Assembly (NCBI RefSeq): GCF_009687885.1
Contig: NZ_BLAF01000008.1
Span: forward strand, 62,001-126,000
DNA: 64,000 nucleotides
DNA from: Acrocarpospora pleiomorpha
Lineage (GTDB): Bacteria > Actinomycetota > Actinomycetes > Streptosporangiales > Streptosporangiaceae
Reading direction: 5' to 3'
Made by a program: the position numbers and the translations under genes. Every line of letters begins with the position of its first letter. Position 1 is the first letter of the stretch. The notes under the pieces are model-generated. The model saw only the letters and a program-made list of their open reading frames with translations. It searched no databases and was not told the DNA's origin. Shown here piece by piece: positions 20,151 to 28,816 of this stretch.

Positions 20151-20833
20151 CCGGGCGGTTCCGAGCTGAGGCGGTAGAGCAGCTCGGGTCGTCCGACGCC
20201 CCCGTACTGGGGCACCCGGCGGGCGATTCCGGTCTCGATCAGGTGCTCCAGGTAGCGCCGGGCCGTCACTCTCGACACCCCGACCGAGGTGGCGACCGTC
20301 TGCGCCGACAGGCCATCTGCGGCCTTCCTGAGCTCGGCGACCACCGCCTCCAGCGTCGGCTGGGTCAGCCCTTTCGGCAGGTGAGAGCGCCCTGGGCCAC
20401 GCAACGCGGCGAACGCGTCGTCGACCTCGCCCTGGCCGCTCGCCGTGCCGGAGGCGTCCACAGAGGAGCGGAACCGCGCGTACTGCCGGAGCTTCTCGGC
20501 CAGCGCGGCGAACGTGAACGGCTTGAGCAGGTACTGGGCCACGCCCACCGACACCGCCGAGCGCACGACCGACAGGTCGCGGGCCGAGGTGATCACTATG
20601 ACGTCGCAGAGGATGCCGGCGCCCCGGATGGCGCGGCACACCTCGAGCCCGTGCATGTCGGGCAGGTAGAGATCGAGCAGGATCAGGTCCACGGGATGCC
20701 GCCGCAGGAAGCGCAGCGCCTCCCCGCCCGAGCGGACCACCCCGGCGACCTGGAATCCCGGCACCCGTTCCACGTAGACGCGGTTGGCCTCCGCCGTGAT
20801 CTCCTCATCCTCCACGACCAGGACGGAGATCAT
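20147..20833 (-). CDS. CitB/DcuR-type response regulator
   Basis: The 228-aa regulator has a receiver domain (acidic patch EDEE at 8-11, phospho-acceptor D54 in LILLDLYLPDM, Thr/Ser in VITSARD, Lys in LLKPF) and a C-terminal HTH (GLSAQTVATSVGVSRVTARR). This layout is the CitB/DpiA/DctR family that controls carboxylate uptake. ATG overlaps the kinase stop by 4 bp (ATGA). Its target is probably the divergent dctA. Confidence 0.9.
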   Translation of the reverse strand: MISVLVVEDEEITAEANRVYVERVPGFQVAGVVRSGGEALRFLRRHPVDLILLDLYLPDMHGLEVCRAIRGAGILCDVIVITSARDLSVVRSAVSVGVAQYLLKPFTFAALAEKLRQYARFRSSVDASGTASGQGEVDDAFAALRGPGRSHLPKGLTQPTLEAVVAELRKAADGLSAQTVATSVGVSRVTARRYLEHLIETGIARRVPQYGGVGRPELLYRLSSEPPG

Positions 20834-22398
20834 GTCCGGCTCTTCTCGGGGAGCGGCAGCCGTACCGTGAAAATCGCGCCCGAACCCTCGGTCACCTCGA
20901 TCGTGCCACCCAGGCGGCGCACGGCCTGCGCGACCAGGGAGAGGCCGAGCCCGCGACCGCTGCCCTTGGTGGTCCAGCCCCGCTGGTACGCCTCGGCCAC
21001 GGCGGACGGATCAAGCCCAGGACCGCTGTCGGCGACCCGGATCTCGCAGAACCCGTCCGCGGCCTGTAGATGCACGTCCACGCGCGCGGGCGTACTGGAC
21101 ATGGCCGCGTCCACCGCGTTGTCGATCAGGTTGCCGAGGATGGCCACCAGGTCATGCGGGTCCAGCCCGGCATCCTCGAGCTCGCTCTCCGGGCTGATGC
21201 ACAGCTCGACCCCGCGCTCGCCCGCCTGCGCCGACTTGCCGAGCAGTAGCGCCGCCAGCACCGGCTCCCGCACGGCGGCGATCACCCGGTCGGTGAGTTC
21301 CTGGGCGGCCCTGAGCTCCTCGGTGGCGAACGCGACGGCCTGCTCGGGTTTGCCCAGCTCGACAAGAGTGATCACGGTATGTAGCCGGTTGGCCGATTCG
21401 TGCGCCGCCGAGCGCAGCGCGTCGGCGAAACCACGTTCGGCGTCCAGTTGCCCGGTCACGTCCTGCAGCTCGGTGTGATCACGCAAGGTGACCACCGTAC
21501 CCAGCGAACGCGCCCCCGATCGCACGACCGAAACACTGACCACCAGCACCCGATCCCCGGTCAGGTGGATCTCGTCGCTGCGGTTGTCACCGGAGGTGAG
21601 CAGCTCGGTCAGCGACGGCGGCAACCCCAGCCCGGTGACGTGGCGACCTTCGGCGTCCTCGGGAAGCCCGAGCAGCGCCCGCGCGCCGTCGTTGCACAGC
21701 GTGAGCGTGCCCGCGCCGTCCACCAGGAGCAGCCCTTCGCGGACCGCGTGCAGGATCGCCTCGTGGTAGTCGTACATCCGGCTTAGCTCCGACGGCCCGA
21801 GACCATGCGTGTGGCGGCGCAGCCGCCGCCCCACCAGGTAGGTGCCCACCGTCCCGGCCCCGAGCCCGAGCACCCCGGCCAGCCCCGCCGCCCCCACCTG
21901 ATCGCGCAGCCTGCCACTCACCTTCTCCATCGTGATACCTGCGCTGACCAGCGCCTTAACCGTCCCGTCGGCATCACGCACCGGTGTGATCGTCCGGATG
22001 GAGGGCCCGAGCGTGCCGGTGTAGGTCTCGCTGACCGTCCGCCCGGCGAGCGCGGGGGCGATGGTGCCCAGATAGCGCTTGCCGATCTCGCTGGGCGTCG
22101 GGTGGGTGAACCGGATGCCGTCCGGGCTCATGATCGTGATGAAATCCACCTTGGTCTCCAGGCGAACCTTCTCCGCGTACGGCTGGAGCGTGGCCGTGGG
22201 GCCGGCGGAGCCGAGCGCGGCGAGCACGGACGGGGACCCGGCCACGCTCACCGCCACCGCCCTGGTCACCTCCGTGGCGTCGGCGGCGACCAGATCACGC
22301 GCCTGGAAGAACGCCATCGCGGTCCCGGCCACCACGGTCACGACCACGACAACGATCTGGAGCGCGAGCATCTGCCTCGCCAGGCTCCACTGCCGCAT
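20830..22398 (-). CDS. CitA/DcuS-type sensor histidine kinase
   Basis: The 522-aa membrane kinase has TM1 at residues 9-30, a periplasmic PDC-like sensor at about 31-165, TM2 at about 168-190, a PAS domain near 215-300, the phosphoacceptor H333 in AAHESANRLHTV, then N box (NLIDNAVDAA) and G boxes (DSGPGLD, GSGRGLGLSLV). CitA/DcuS sensors bind citrate or C4-dicarboxylates outside the cell. It is divergent from dctA and coupled to its regulator. A CRP-like palindrome lies in the shared promoter region. Confidence 0.92.
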   Translation of the reverse strand: MRQWSLARQMLALQIVVVVVTVVAGTAMAFFQARDLVAADATEVTRAVAVSVAGSPSVLAALGSAGPTATLQPYAEKVRLETKVDFITIMSPDGIRFTHPTPSEIGKRYLGTIAPALAGRTVSETYTGTLGPSIRTITPVRDADGTVKALVSAGITMEKVSGRLRDQVGAAGLAGVLGLGAGTVGTYLVGRRLRRHTHGLGPSELSRMYDYHEAILHAVREGLLLVDGAGTLTLCNDGARALLGLPEDAEGRHVTGLGLPPSLTELLTSGDNRSDEIHLTGDRVLVVSVSVVRSGARSLGTVVTLRDHTELQDVTGQLDAERGFADALRSAAHESANRLHTVITLVELGKPEQAVAFATEELRAAQELTDRVIAAVREPVLAALLLGKSAQAGERGVELCISPESELEDAGLDPHDLVAILGNLIDNAVDAAMSSTPARVDVHLQAADGFCEIRVADSGPGLDPSAVAEAYQRGWTTKGSGRGLGLSLVAQAVRRLGGTIEVTEGSGAIFTVRLPLPEKSRT

Positions 22399-22448
22399 GC
22401 TCTCACATCCTTGCCGTTAGTTCGGTGATGAACGAAATGTACGCAATG

Positions 22449-22462
22449 GTGACCCAGGTCAC
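22449..22462. promoter_or_regulatory. CRP-like palindrome upstream of dctA
   Basis: GTGACC-CA-GGTCAC is a perfect 6-bp inverted repeat fitting the CRP/GlxR layout (GTGA-N6-TCAC). The same architecture occurs before the DUF485-actP operon at 28442. Confidence 0.6.
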
Positions 22463-22522
22463 TGCCCCGGCACATAGTCGCTCAACTGACATCCCCCAGC
22501 CCGAACAGGGAGCGTGAGCGCA

Positions 22523-23917
22523 ATGTCCGCGCCAAAGGAAATCCCGCAGGCCGTGCGGCGAGATCGGACCCGCTACCTCTACCTTGCTGTCATCATCGCG
22601 GTGTTAGCCGGGATCGCGGTCGGATTCCTCGCCCCGGACCTGGGCAAACAGCTTAAGCCCCTGGGCACCGCCTTCGTCGCGCTGATCAAGATGATGATCA
22701 GCCCGATCATCTTCTGCACCATCGTGCTCGGCGTCGGCTCGGTCGCCAAGGCCGCGAAGGTCGGCAGGGTCGGCGGCCTGGCGCTCGGCTACTTCGTGGC
22801 CATGTCCACGGTCGCGCTCGCCATCGGCCTGATCGTGGGCAACCTCGTGGACCCGGGCCACGGGCTCCAGCTGACCGACGAGCTCCGCCAGGCCGCAGCC
22901 GACGAGGCTGCCAAGGGCAGCGAAGGGGACACCACGGAGTTCCTGCTCGGCGTCATCCCGACCACCCTCGTGTCGGCGTTCACCGAGGGATCGGTCCTGC
23001 AGACCCTGCTGGTCGCCCTGCTCGCCGGTTTCGCCCTCCAGGCCATGGGGGAGCGGGCGGCGCCGATCCTCACCGGTATCGGGCACATCCAGCGGCTCGT
23101 CTTCCGCATCCTCGCCATGATCATGTGGGCCGCCCCGGTGGGCGCCTTCGGCGCGATCGCGGCGGTGGTCGGCGCGACCGGCGTGGACGCGCTCACCAGC
23201 CTCGGCGTCATCATGCTCAGCTTCTACGCGACCTGCCTGCTCTTCGTCTTCCTCGTCCTGGGTCCGCTGCTCCAGGTGGTGGCCCGGATCAACGTGCTCT
23301 CCCTGTTCGGCTACCTCCGCCGCGAATTCCTGCTCATTCTCTCCACTTCCTCGTCCGAGTCCGCCCTGCCCCGGCTGATCGCCAAGATGGAGCACCTCGG
23401 CGTCAGCCGCCCGGTCGTCGGCATCACGGTGCCGACCGGCTACTCCTTCAACCTGGACGGCACCGCGATCTACCTGACCATGGCGACCCTGTTCGTGGCC
23501 AGCGCGACCGGCTCTCCTCTCGCGCTGGGTGAGCAGCTGTCCCTACTGGTCTTCATGATGATCGCGTCGAAGGGCGCGGCCGGGGTGACCGGCGCGGGCC
23601 TGGCGACCCTCGCCAGCGGCCTCCAGTCCCACCGCCCCGAACTGGTCGACGGGGTCGGCCTGATCGTCGGCATCGACCGCTTCATGTCGGAGGCACGCGC
23701 CCTGACCAACTTCGCGGGCAACGCGGTGGCCACCGTTCTGGTCGGCAGCTGGACGGGAGAGTTCGACCGCGCCCGCGCGGTGGAGGTGCTCTCCGGGCGA
23801 GACCCGTTCGACGAGACGACCCTCCTGGACGAGCACGCCCCTTCACCCGAGCCCGCCCCTTCAGACGAGCACGCTCCTTCACCAGAGGAGCCGGTTCCCG
23901 CCGCCCACCCGGCCTGA
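22523..23917 (+). CDS. dctA: C4-dicarboxylate:cation symporter (DctA-like)
   Basis: The 464-aa transporter belongs to the DAACS family. Re-entrant loop signatures are visible: STSSSESALPRLIAKME and the substrate/Na+ motif PTGYSFNLDGTAIYLTMA, plus LASKGAAGVTG-type ASKGAAGVTGAGLATL. It imports succinate, fumarate or malate across the inner membrane. ATG at 22523 lies 10 nt after AGGGAG, better placed than GTG at 22514. The C-terminus ends in an unusual acidic Pro/Ser repeat (EHAPSPEPAP, EHAPSPEEP). Divergent sensor-regulator genes and a CRP-like site suggest dual control by dicarboxylate and catabolite signals. Confidence 0.92.
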   Translation: MSAPKEIPQAVRRDRTRYLYLAVIIAVLAGIAVGFLAPDLGKQLKPLGTAFVALIKMMISPIIFCTIVLGVGSVAKAAKVGRVGGLALGYFVAMSTVALAIGLIVGNLVDPGHGLQLTDELRQAAADEAAKGSEGDTTEFLLGVIPTTLVSAFTEGSVLQTLLVALLAGFALQAMGERAAPILTGIGHIQRLVFRILAMIMWAAPVGAFGAIAAVVGATGVDALTSLGVIMLSFYATCLLFVFLVLGPLLQVVARINVLSLFGYLRREFLLILSTSSSESALPRLIAKMEHLGVSRPVVGITVPTGYSFNLDGTAIYLTMATLFVASATGSPLALGEQLSLLVFMMIASKGAAGVTGAGLATLASGLQSHRPELVDGVGLIVGIDRFMSEARALTNFAGNAVATVLVGSWTGEFDRARAVEVLSGRDPFDETTLLDEHAPSPEPAPSDEHAPSPEEPVPAAHPA

Positions 23918-23932
23918 GCGGGACGCTCGCCG

Positions 23933-24038
23933 CGCGAGATCCGCTGGCCCACCAGGCTGACGGTTAACCCTCGCCGCGCATGTGGGGGGTCGCGAGATCC
24001 GCTGGCCCACCCGGCTCACGGTTAACGCTCTCCGCGCA
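23933..24038. repeat. Two 48-bp direct repeats downstream of dctA
   Basis: Units at 23933-23980 and 23991-24038 match at about 44 of 48 positions; each contains CGCGAGATCCGCTGG, a GGTTAAC core and CCGCGCA. A 10-bp spacer separates them. Function unknown. With the hairpin at 24091 they fill the 317-bp gap between dctA and the LytS gene. Confidence 0.7.
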
Positions 24039-24090
24039 GGCGGGGGCGCGGTGGTTGATGGCATATCCACGCCACGACCTCCGGCCGGAA

Positions 24091-24128
24091 CGACGTCGCC
24101 GCCCACCCACCGGTGGGCGGCGATGTCG
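24091..24128. terminator. Strong hairpin between dctA and lytS-like gene
   Basis: A 17-bp stem with one G/A mismatch (arms 24091-24107 and 24112-24128, GCCGCCCACC pairing with GGTGGGCGGC) and a 4-nt loop. It may end the dctA transcript, but no T-run follows. Confidence 0.55.
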
Positions 24129-24234
24129 CCGGGCTGTATCGGGCCCCCGCCAATCCTGCGCCAGAGCCCATCGGGGGCGGTGACCTTGTTGGGGATGTAT
24201 CGGAAATGTCGGGCTCGCGGGTAGGCTCCGCGAC

Positions 24235-25410
24235 GTGGAACCCCTGGTGGCCGTGCTGGTGCTGGTCGCGCTGGTCGGCGTTCCGGCCATCGTGCTGTGG
24301 CGGATTCTGCGCGGACGCCGCGAACTCGGCAGCGGCCCCGCCGAACGCGCCACCTTCGAAACCCTGCACACCGCCTCCCTCGCCGCCCCCATGCTCCGCG
24401 CCGGGCTCAGCCAGGCCGGAGTGCTCAAAGCCTCCCGCCACCTGCGTCAGCTCCTGGGCACCCCGGCCATCGCCGTCACCAACGCCGAAGAGCTCCTGGT
24501 CTACGACGGCACCGGCGACCACCACGCCCGCGACGCCTTCGAGCACGCCCTTGACACCCTCAAGGACGGCCGCACCCAGGTCCTGCAGCTCGACTGCGAC
24601 CTCCCCGAATGCCCGATCCGCCACGCCATCGTCGTCCCCCTCACCACCGACGGTCGCGTCGTGGGCTCCCTCGCGGCCTACGGTGACCACGCCTCCGCCG
24701 GTTTAGTCCGCGCCGTCCAGGAAGTCGCTCGCTGGGTCGACTCCCAGCTCGAACTCGCCGAGCTCGACCGCTCCCGCACCATGCTCATCGAAGCCGAGGT
24801 CCGCGCCCTGCGCGCCCAGATCTCCCCGCACTTCATCTACAACTCCCTCACCACGATCGCCTCCTTCGTCCGCACCGACCCCGAACGCGCCCGCGAACTC
24901 CTGATCGACTTCGCCGACTTCACCCGCTACTCCTTCCGCCGCCACGGCGACTTCACCACCTTGTCGGAGGAACTGCACTCCATCGACCGCTACCTCACCC
25001 TCGAACGCGCCCGCTTCGGCGACCAGCTCCGGGTCACCCTCCGCATCGCCCCCGAAGTCCTCGCCGTCGCCGTCCCCTTCCTCTGCTTGCAGCCCTTGGT
25101 CGAGAACGCCGTACGCCACGGCCTGGAGAGCAAACCCGGCGTCGGCCGGATCACGATCATCGCCGAGGACGCCGGCGCCGAATGCGGCATCACCGTCGAA
25201 GACGACGGCCTAGGCATGGACCCCGAACGCCTCCGCCGCGTCCTGTCCGGCGAGGACCGCGCCACCGGCGTCGGCCTCGCCAACGTCGACGAACGCCTCC
25301 GCCAGGTCTACGGCGACGAATACGGCCTCGTCGTCGAAACGGGCGAGGGCGCCGGCACCAAGGTCAGCATCCGCCTCCCCAAATACCGCCCCGGCGTCAG
25401 CGCCCGCTAA
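24235..25410 (+). CDS. LytS-family sensor histidine kinase
   Basis: The 391-aa kinase has a single N-terminal membrane segment (residues 3-23), a GAF-like region (about 60-170), the His_kinase block with H199 in AQISPHFIYNSLTTI, and a GHKL ATPase part (LVENAVRHGLE, then EDDGLGMD). The LytS fold pairs with LytTR regulators, as encoded 256 bp downstream. GTG at 24235 is used. The usual 5-TM LytS sensor is absent, so the stimulus is likely cytoplasmic or passed on by a partner. The pair precedes an SSS symporter and probably controls uptake of acetate or pyruvate-like acids. Confidence 0.9.
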   Translation: MEPLVAVLVLVALVGVPAIVLWRILRGRRELGSGPAERATFETLHTASLAAPMLRAGLSQAGVLKASRHLRQLLGTPAIAVTNAEELLVYDGTGDHHARDAFEHALDTLKDGRTQVLQLDCDLPECPIRHAIVVPLTTDGRVVGSLAAYGDHASAGLVRAVQEVARWVDSQLELAELDRSRTMLIEAEVRALRAQISPHFIYNSLTTIASFVRTDPERARELLIDFADFTRYSFRRHGDFTTLSEELHSIDRYLTLERARFGDQLRVTLRIAPEVLAVAVPFLCLQPLVENAVRHGLESKPGVGRITIIAEDAGAECGITVEDDGLGMDPERLRRVLSGEDRATGVGLANVDERLRQVYGDEYGLVVETGEGAGTKVSIRLPKYRPGVSAR

Positions 25411-25536
25411 CGATCCGGCACCGCCCGTTGACTTCCGATGCCCCCTTTATCACCCTTGACCAGACGTATCCATGGGATCCGCTCGGCCCGGCCCACCCAT
25501 GCGGGCAACCTCCGCACCGTAGGTCGTATGTCCCGG

Positions 25537-25650
25537 CTTGGCCGCGCCTGTGTCTGGACTGAGGAACGCAGGGGAGCGAAGCGACCCGGAGTGACGAGGG
25601 AAGACACAGGCTGAAGGCGGCCAAGCCCGCCGTGCCGGAGGCGCGGCCAA
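25537..25650 (+). ncRNA. Putative switch-like structured leader of the LytTR gene
   Basis: Arm A (25537-25545, CTTGGCCGC) pairs with 25617-25625 and, continuing, GCCTGTGTCT (25546-25555) pairs with 25602-25611, giving a 19-bp stem with a 5-nt bulge around a 46-nt loop. The same arm region (25538-25548, TTGGCCGCGCC) is also perfectly complementary for 11 bp to 25640-25650, right before the AAGGGAG ribosome site of the regulator gene. The two pairings exclude each other. The loop carries GGGGAGCGAAGCGACCC. Ligand or protein partner unknown; a DNA-level repeat element is the alternative. Confidence 0.5.
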
Positions 25651-25666
25651 TGTAAGGGAGCGTGAC

Positions 25667-26425
25667 GTGACCGGGCTGCGGGTCATGGCGGTCGATGATG
25701 AGCAGCCGGCGCTGGAGGATCTGGCGTATCTGCTCCGGGCCGATCCGCGGATCGGTGATGTGCTGACGGCCAGGGACGGCGCGGCGGCGTTGAAATTGTT
25801 GGATCGGGCCATGGCCGACGGGCGGCCGGTGGACGCGGTCTTTCTCGACATCCGGATGCGCGGGCTCGACGGGGTCGTGCTCGGGCGGCTGCTGACCCAG
25901 TTCTCGCGGCCGCCGAAGGTCGTGTTCGTCACCGCCTACGAGGACCATGCGGTGGACGCGTTCGAGCTGAAGGCCGAGGACTATCTGCTCAAGCCGGTGC
26001 GGCCCGATCGGCTGGCCGAGGCGATTCGCCGGGTCTGCGCGGGCAGCACGGGGATCGTGGGCGATCGCGCGGAACATGAGGCCGACACGATCCCGGTCGA
26101 ACTCGGTGGTGTGACGCGTTTCGTGACCAGCAACGAGGTCCGATACGTCGAGGCGCGCGGCGACTACGCCCGGCTGCACACCGCGACCGGCAGCCACCTG
26201 GTCCGGATCCCGCTCGCCGCGCTGGAGGAACGCTGGGCGTCCGCCGGGTTCCTGCGGGTGCACCGCAGCCACCTGGTCGCGGTCCGGCACATCGACGAGC
26301 TCCACATCGACTCGGGCAAGTGCGTGGTCAGGATCGGCGACACCGAGATCCCGGTCAGTCGCCGACACACCCGCGAACTGCGCGACCTGCTCGTACGCCG
26401 AGCCCGCAAGGCCAAACCCGAATGA
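25667..26425 (+). CDS. LytTR-family response regulator
   Basis: The 252-aa protein joins a receiver domain (DDE at 10-12, D61 in VFLDIRMRG, T in VTAYED, K in LLKPV) to a LytTR DNA-binding domain (about 140-245; VRYVEARGDYARLHT, FLRVHRSHLV). LytTR proteins bind paired direct repeats and activate exporters or carboxylate transporters. GTG at 25667 has AAGGGAG 8 nt before. Its stop overlaps the next ATG (ATGA), so regulator, small membrane protein and symporter are co-translated. Confidence 0.92.
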   Translation: MTGLRVMAVDDEQPALEDLAYLLRADPRIGDVLTARDGAAALKLLDRAMADGRPVDAVFLDIRMRGLDGVVLGRLLTQFSRPPKVVFVTAYEDHAVDAFELKAEDYLLKPVRPDRLAEAIRRVCAGSTGIVGDRAEHEADTIPVELGGVTRFVTSNEVRYVEARGDYARLHTATGSHLVRIPLAALEERWASAGFLRVHRSHLVAVRHIDELHIDSGKCVVRIGDTEIPVSRRHTRELRDLLVRRARKAKPE

Positions 26426-26793
26426 GCGCCAAACCCCGCCGGGTCGTCGTCACCAGCCCGCGCACGGCCGCCGCCCGCAAGCCGAGCTACCCGGTGACCC
26501 GGGAGATCGACGAGCAGACCCGCCTCGGCGAGGTCTACATGCGCTCCCTGATCCGCACCCAGTTCCGGCTCGCCCTGTTCGTCTGCACCGTCCTGGCCTG
26601 CGTCATCGGTGGGCTGCCGCTGCTGTTCCTGCTGGTCCCGGACCTGCGCGCGGTGGAACTCGCCGGGCTCCCGCTGCCCTGGGTCGTCCTGGCCGGGCTG
26701 ATATATCCGGCTTTCGTGGTCGGCGCCTGGCTCTACGTACGCCAAGCGGAACGCTATGAGCGCCACTTCGCCGAGCTGGTGGAACGCGAGTGA
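26422..26793 (+). CDS. Small membrane partner of SSS symporter
   Basis: A 123-aa protein with two hydrophobic segments (about 50-75 and 85-108) separated by a short loop, a basic N-terminus and a charged C-terminal tail (ERYERHFAELVERE). Its size, topology and position resemble the DUF485/DUF4212-like small subunits that accompany solute:sodium symporters. It overlaps both neighbours by 4 bp (ATGA and GTGA), so equimolar synthesis with the symporter is likely. It shows little obvious identity with the DUF485 protein encoded at 28466. Confidence 0.75.
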   Translation: MSAKPRRVVVTSPRTAAARKPSYPVTREIDEQTRLGEVYMRSLIRTQFRLALFVCTVLACVIGGLPLLFLLVPDLRAVELAGLPLPWVVLAGLIYPAFVVGAWLYVRQAERYERHFAELVERE

Positions 26794-28277
26794 GTTCGGT
26801 CATCGCGATCGTCCTGGTCGTGCTGGCGGCGGTGCTGATCGGGGCGTTCGGGATCCGGGTGTCCCGGACGACGTCGGACTTCTACGTGGCGTCGCGGACG
26901 GTGACGCCGCTCTGGAACGCCTCCGCGATCGGCGGGGAGTACCTGTCGGCCGCGTCGTTCCTGGGTATCGCGGGGCTGATCCTCACCTTCGGCGCGGACA
27001 TGTTGTGGCTGCCGGTGGGGTGGACGGGCGGCTATCTGGTGCTACTGGTGCTGGTGTCGGCTCCGCTGCGCCGGTCAGGGGCGTACACACTGCCGGATTT
27101 CGCCGAGGCGCGGCTGGAGTCGATGGCCGTGCGGCGGGTGTCCAGCGTGCTGGTGGTGCTGATCGGGTGGCTGTATCTGATGCCGCAGTTCCAGAGTGCG
27201 GGGCTGGTGTTCCGTACCATCACGGGGGCGCCCACCTGGGCGGGCGGGCTGCTGGTCGCGGTGGTCGTGGCGGTCAACGTGCTGTCCGGCGGGATGCGGT
27301 CGATCACGTTCGTGCAGGCCTTCCAGTACTGGCTGAAGCTGACCGCGCTGGCCGTGCCGCTGGTGTTCATGCTGATCGCCTGGCGGGCGAACGGCTCACC
27401 GGGGCTCGAGCCGTCGGATCCCTGGGCGCTGCCCCTGCACGGCCGCGAGTATCCCGTTTATTCGACATATTCGCTGATATTGGCGACATTTCTGGGGACG
27501 ATGGGGCTGCCGCATGTGCTCGTGCGGTTCTACACGAATCCGGATGGGCGGGCGGCCCGCAGGACCACACTGGTGGTGCTTTCTCTTCTCGGGGCGTTCT
27601 ACCTGATGCCCGCTATTTACGGATATCTGGGCAGAATCTATTTGCCCGGCATCGACCGGCCGGACGCGATCGTGCTCACCCTGCCCAGCCATCTGGTGCC
27701 GGGTGTCGCGGGGGACCTGCTCACCGCGCTGGTCAGCGGCGGCGCGTTCGCGGCCTTCCTGTCCACCTCCTCAGGCCTGACCGTCTCCGTCGCGGGCGTC
27801 GTCGGCCAGGACATGCTCAAATTCAAGGACGGCGTGCGCTCCTTCCGGGTCGCCACCGTGCTCGCCGTGCTCGTGCCCTTCGCCCTGGCCGGTACGGCGC
27901 GCGCTCTTCCGGTCGCCGACGTCGTGGGCCTGGCGTTCGCCGTGGCCGCGTCCTCGTTCTGCCCGCTGCTGGTGCTGGGCATCTGGTGGCGGCGGCTGAC
28001 CACCACCGGCGCGATCGCGGGGCTGCTGGCCGGTGGCGGCATGGCCTGCGCCGCCGTGATGGCGACGATCATCGCGGGCCCGCACGACGGCTGGGCGGGA
28101 GCGCTGCTGGCCCAGCCGGCCGCCTGGTCGGTGCCCATCTCGTTCACCGTCATGATCGTCGTCTCGCTGCTGACCCCGGCGCGGGTGCCCCGGAACGTGG
28201 CCAGGACCATGGTCCGGCTGCACACCCCGGAGACCCTCGACGTCGATCGGGGCGACTGGCGTCCCCGCTCAACCTGA
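26790..28277 (+). CDS. Sodium:solute symporter (SSS family, acetate/monocarboxylate type)
   Basis: The 495-aa transporter has about 13 hydrophobic segments and family motifs: DFYVASRTVTPLWNASAIGG and EYLSAASFLGIAG in TM1-2 (sodium site), SGGMRSITFVQAFQYWLK and LPHVLVRFYTNPDGRAARR. These place it with the ActP/MctC-like group that moves acetate, pyruvate or propionate. GTG at 26790 overlaps the previous stop. It is the first of two such transporters in tandem; the second (28813) is more ActP-like. The LytS-LytTR pair upstream is the likely regulator. Confidence 0.9.
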   Translation: MSSVIAIVLVVLAAVLIGAFGIRVSRTTSDFYVASRTVTPLWNASAIGGEYLSAASFLGIAGLILTFGADMLWLPVGWTGGYLVLLVLVSAPLRRSGAYTLPDFAEARLESMAVRRVSSVLVVLIGWLYLMPQFQSAGLVFRTITGAPTWAGGLLVAVVVAVNVLSGGMRSITFVQAFQYWLKLTALAVPLVFMLIAWRANGSPGLEPSDPWALPLHGREYPVYSTYSLILATFLGTMGLPHVLVRFYTNPDGRAARRTTLVVLSLLGAFYLMPAIYGYLGRIYLPGIDRPDAIVLTLPSHLVPGVAGDLLTALVSGGAFAAFLSTSSGLTVSVAGVVGQDMLKFKDGVRSFRVATVLAVLVPFALAGTARALPVADVVGLAFAVAASSFCPLLVLGIWWRRLTTTGAIAGLLAGGGMACAAVMATIIAGPHDGWAGALLAQPAAWSVPISFTVMIVVSLLTPARVPRNVARTMVRLHTPETLDVDRGDWRPRST

Positions 28278-28441
28278 CCTCCCACGCGTCCGTTTTGCCC
28301 CGATAATTTTCGGGACCGTTCGTCGCGCATAGCGGACCATTCGGCGCAACCCAGACCCAGCTGAGCGCCACGTGGCGGCGGCTCGGCGAAGAACGAGCCC
28401 ACGCCTCTCCTCGCCGGGTACCGTCCCCTCCTACTTTGTGG

Positions 28442-28455
28442 GTGATCCAGATCAC
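28442..28455. promoter_or_regulatory. CRP-like palindrome before DUF485-actP
   Basis: GTGATC-CA-GATCAC is a perfect inverted repeat of the CRP/GlxR form and nearly touches the AGGAGG ribosome site. It parallels the site before dctA. Confidence 0.6.
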
Positions 28456-28465
28456 AGGAGGCATC

Positions 28466-28816
28466 GTGACGACGCAACATCATGATTCGTCGGTATACGA
28501 GGAGATAGGAGGCTCCGATCGGTTCCAGGAACTGAAGCGACGCTACCGGTCGTGGGCGTTCCCGATGACGGTCGCCTTCCTCGCCTGGTACCTGCTCTAT
28601 GTGGTGCTCTCGGGCTTCGCCCGGGACTTCATGGGCACCAAGCTGTTCGGCAACATCAACGTGGCGCTGATCTTCGGGTTGCTCCAGTTCGTGTCGACCT
28701 TCCTGATCGCCTGGGCGTACAACCGCCACTCGCTGGCCAAGCTCGACCCGCTGGCCGACGAGCTCCGCCATGAGATCGAGGGTGCTCCCAGCGGGGAAGA
28801 GGAGGTCAAGGCATGA
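28466..28816 (+). CDS. DUF485-family membrane protein
   Basis: The 116-aa protein has the DUF485 pattern: FQELKRRYRSWAFPMTVAFL leading into TM1 and NVALIFGLLQFVSTFLIAWA as TM2, then a conserved AYNRHS. DUF485 (YjcH) proteins are encoded with ActP acetate permeases and are thought to assist them. GTG at 28466 is preceded by AGGAGG. The stop overlaps the actP start (ATGA). A CRP-like palindrome abuts the ribosome site. The 188 bp upstream otherwise shows only a weak CCCGA/TCGGG hairpin. Confidence 0.9.
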   Translation: MTTQHHDSSVYEEIGGSDRFQELKRRYRSWAFPMTVAFLAWYLLYVVLSGFARDFMGTKLFGNINVALIFGLLQFVSTFLIAWAYNRHSLAKLDPLADELRHEIEGAPSGEEEVKA

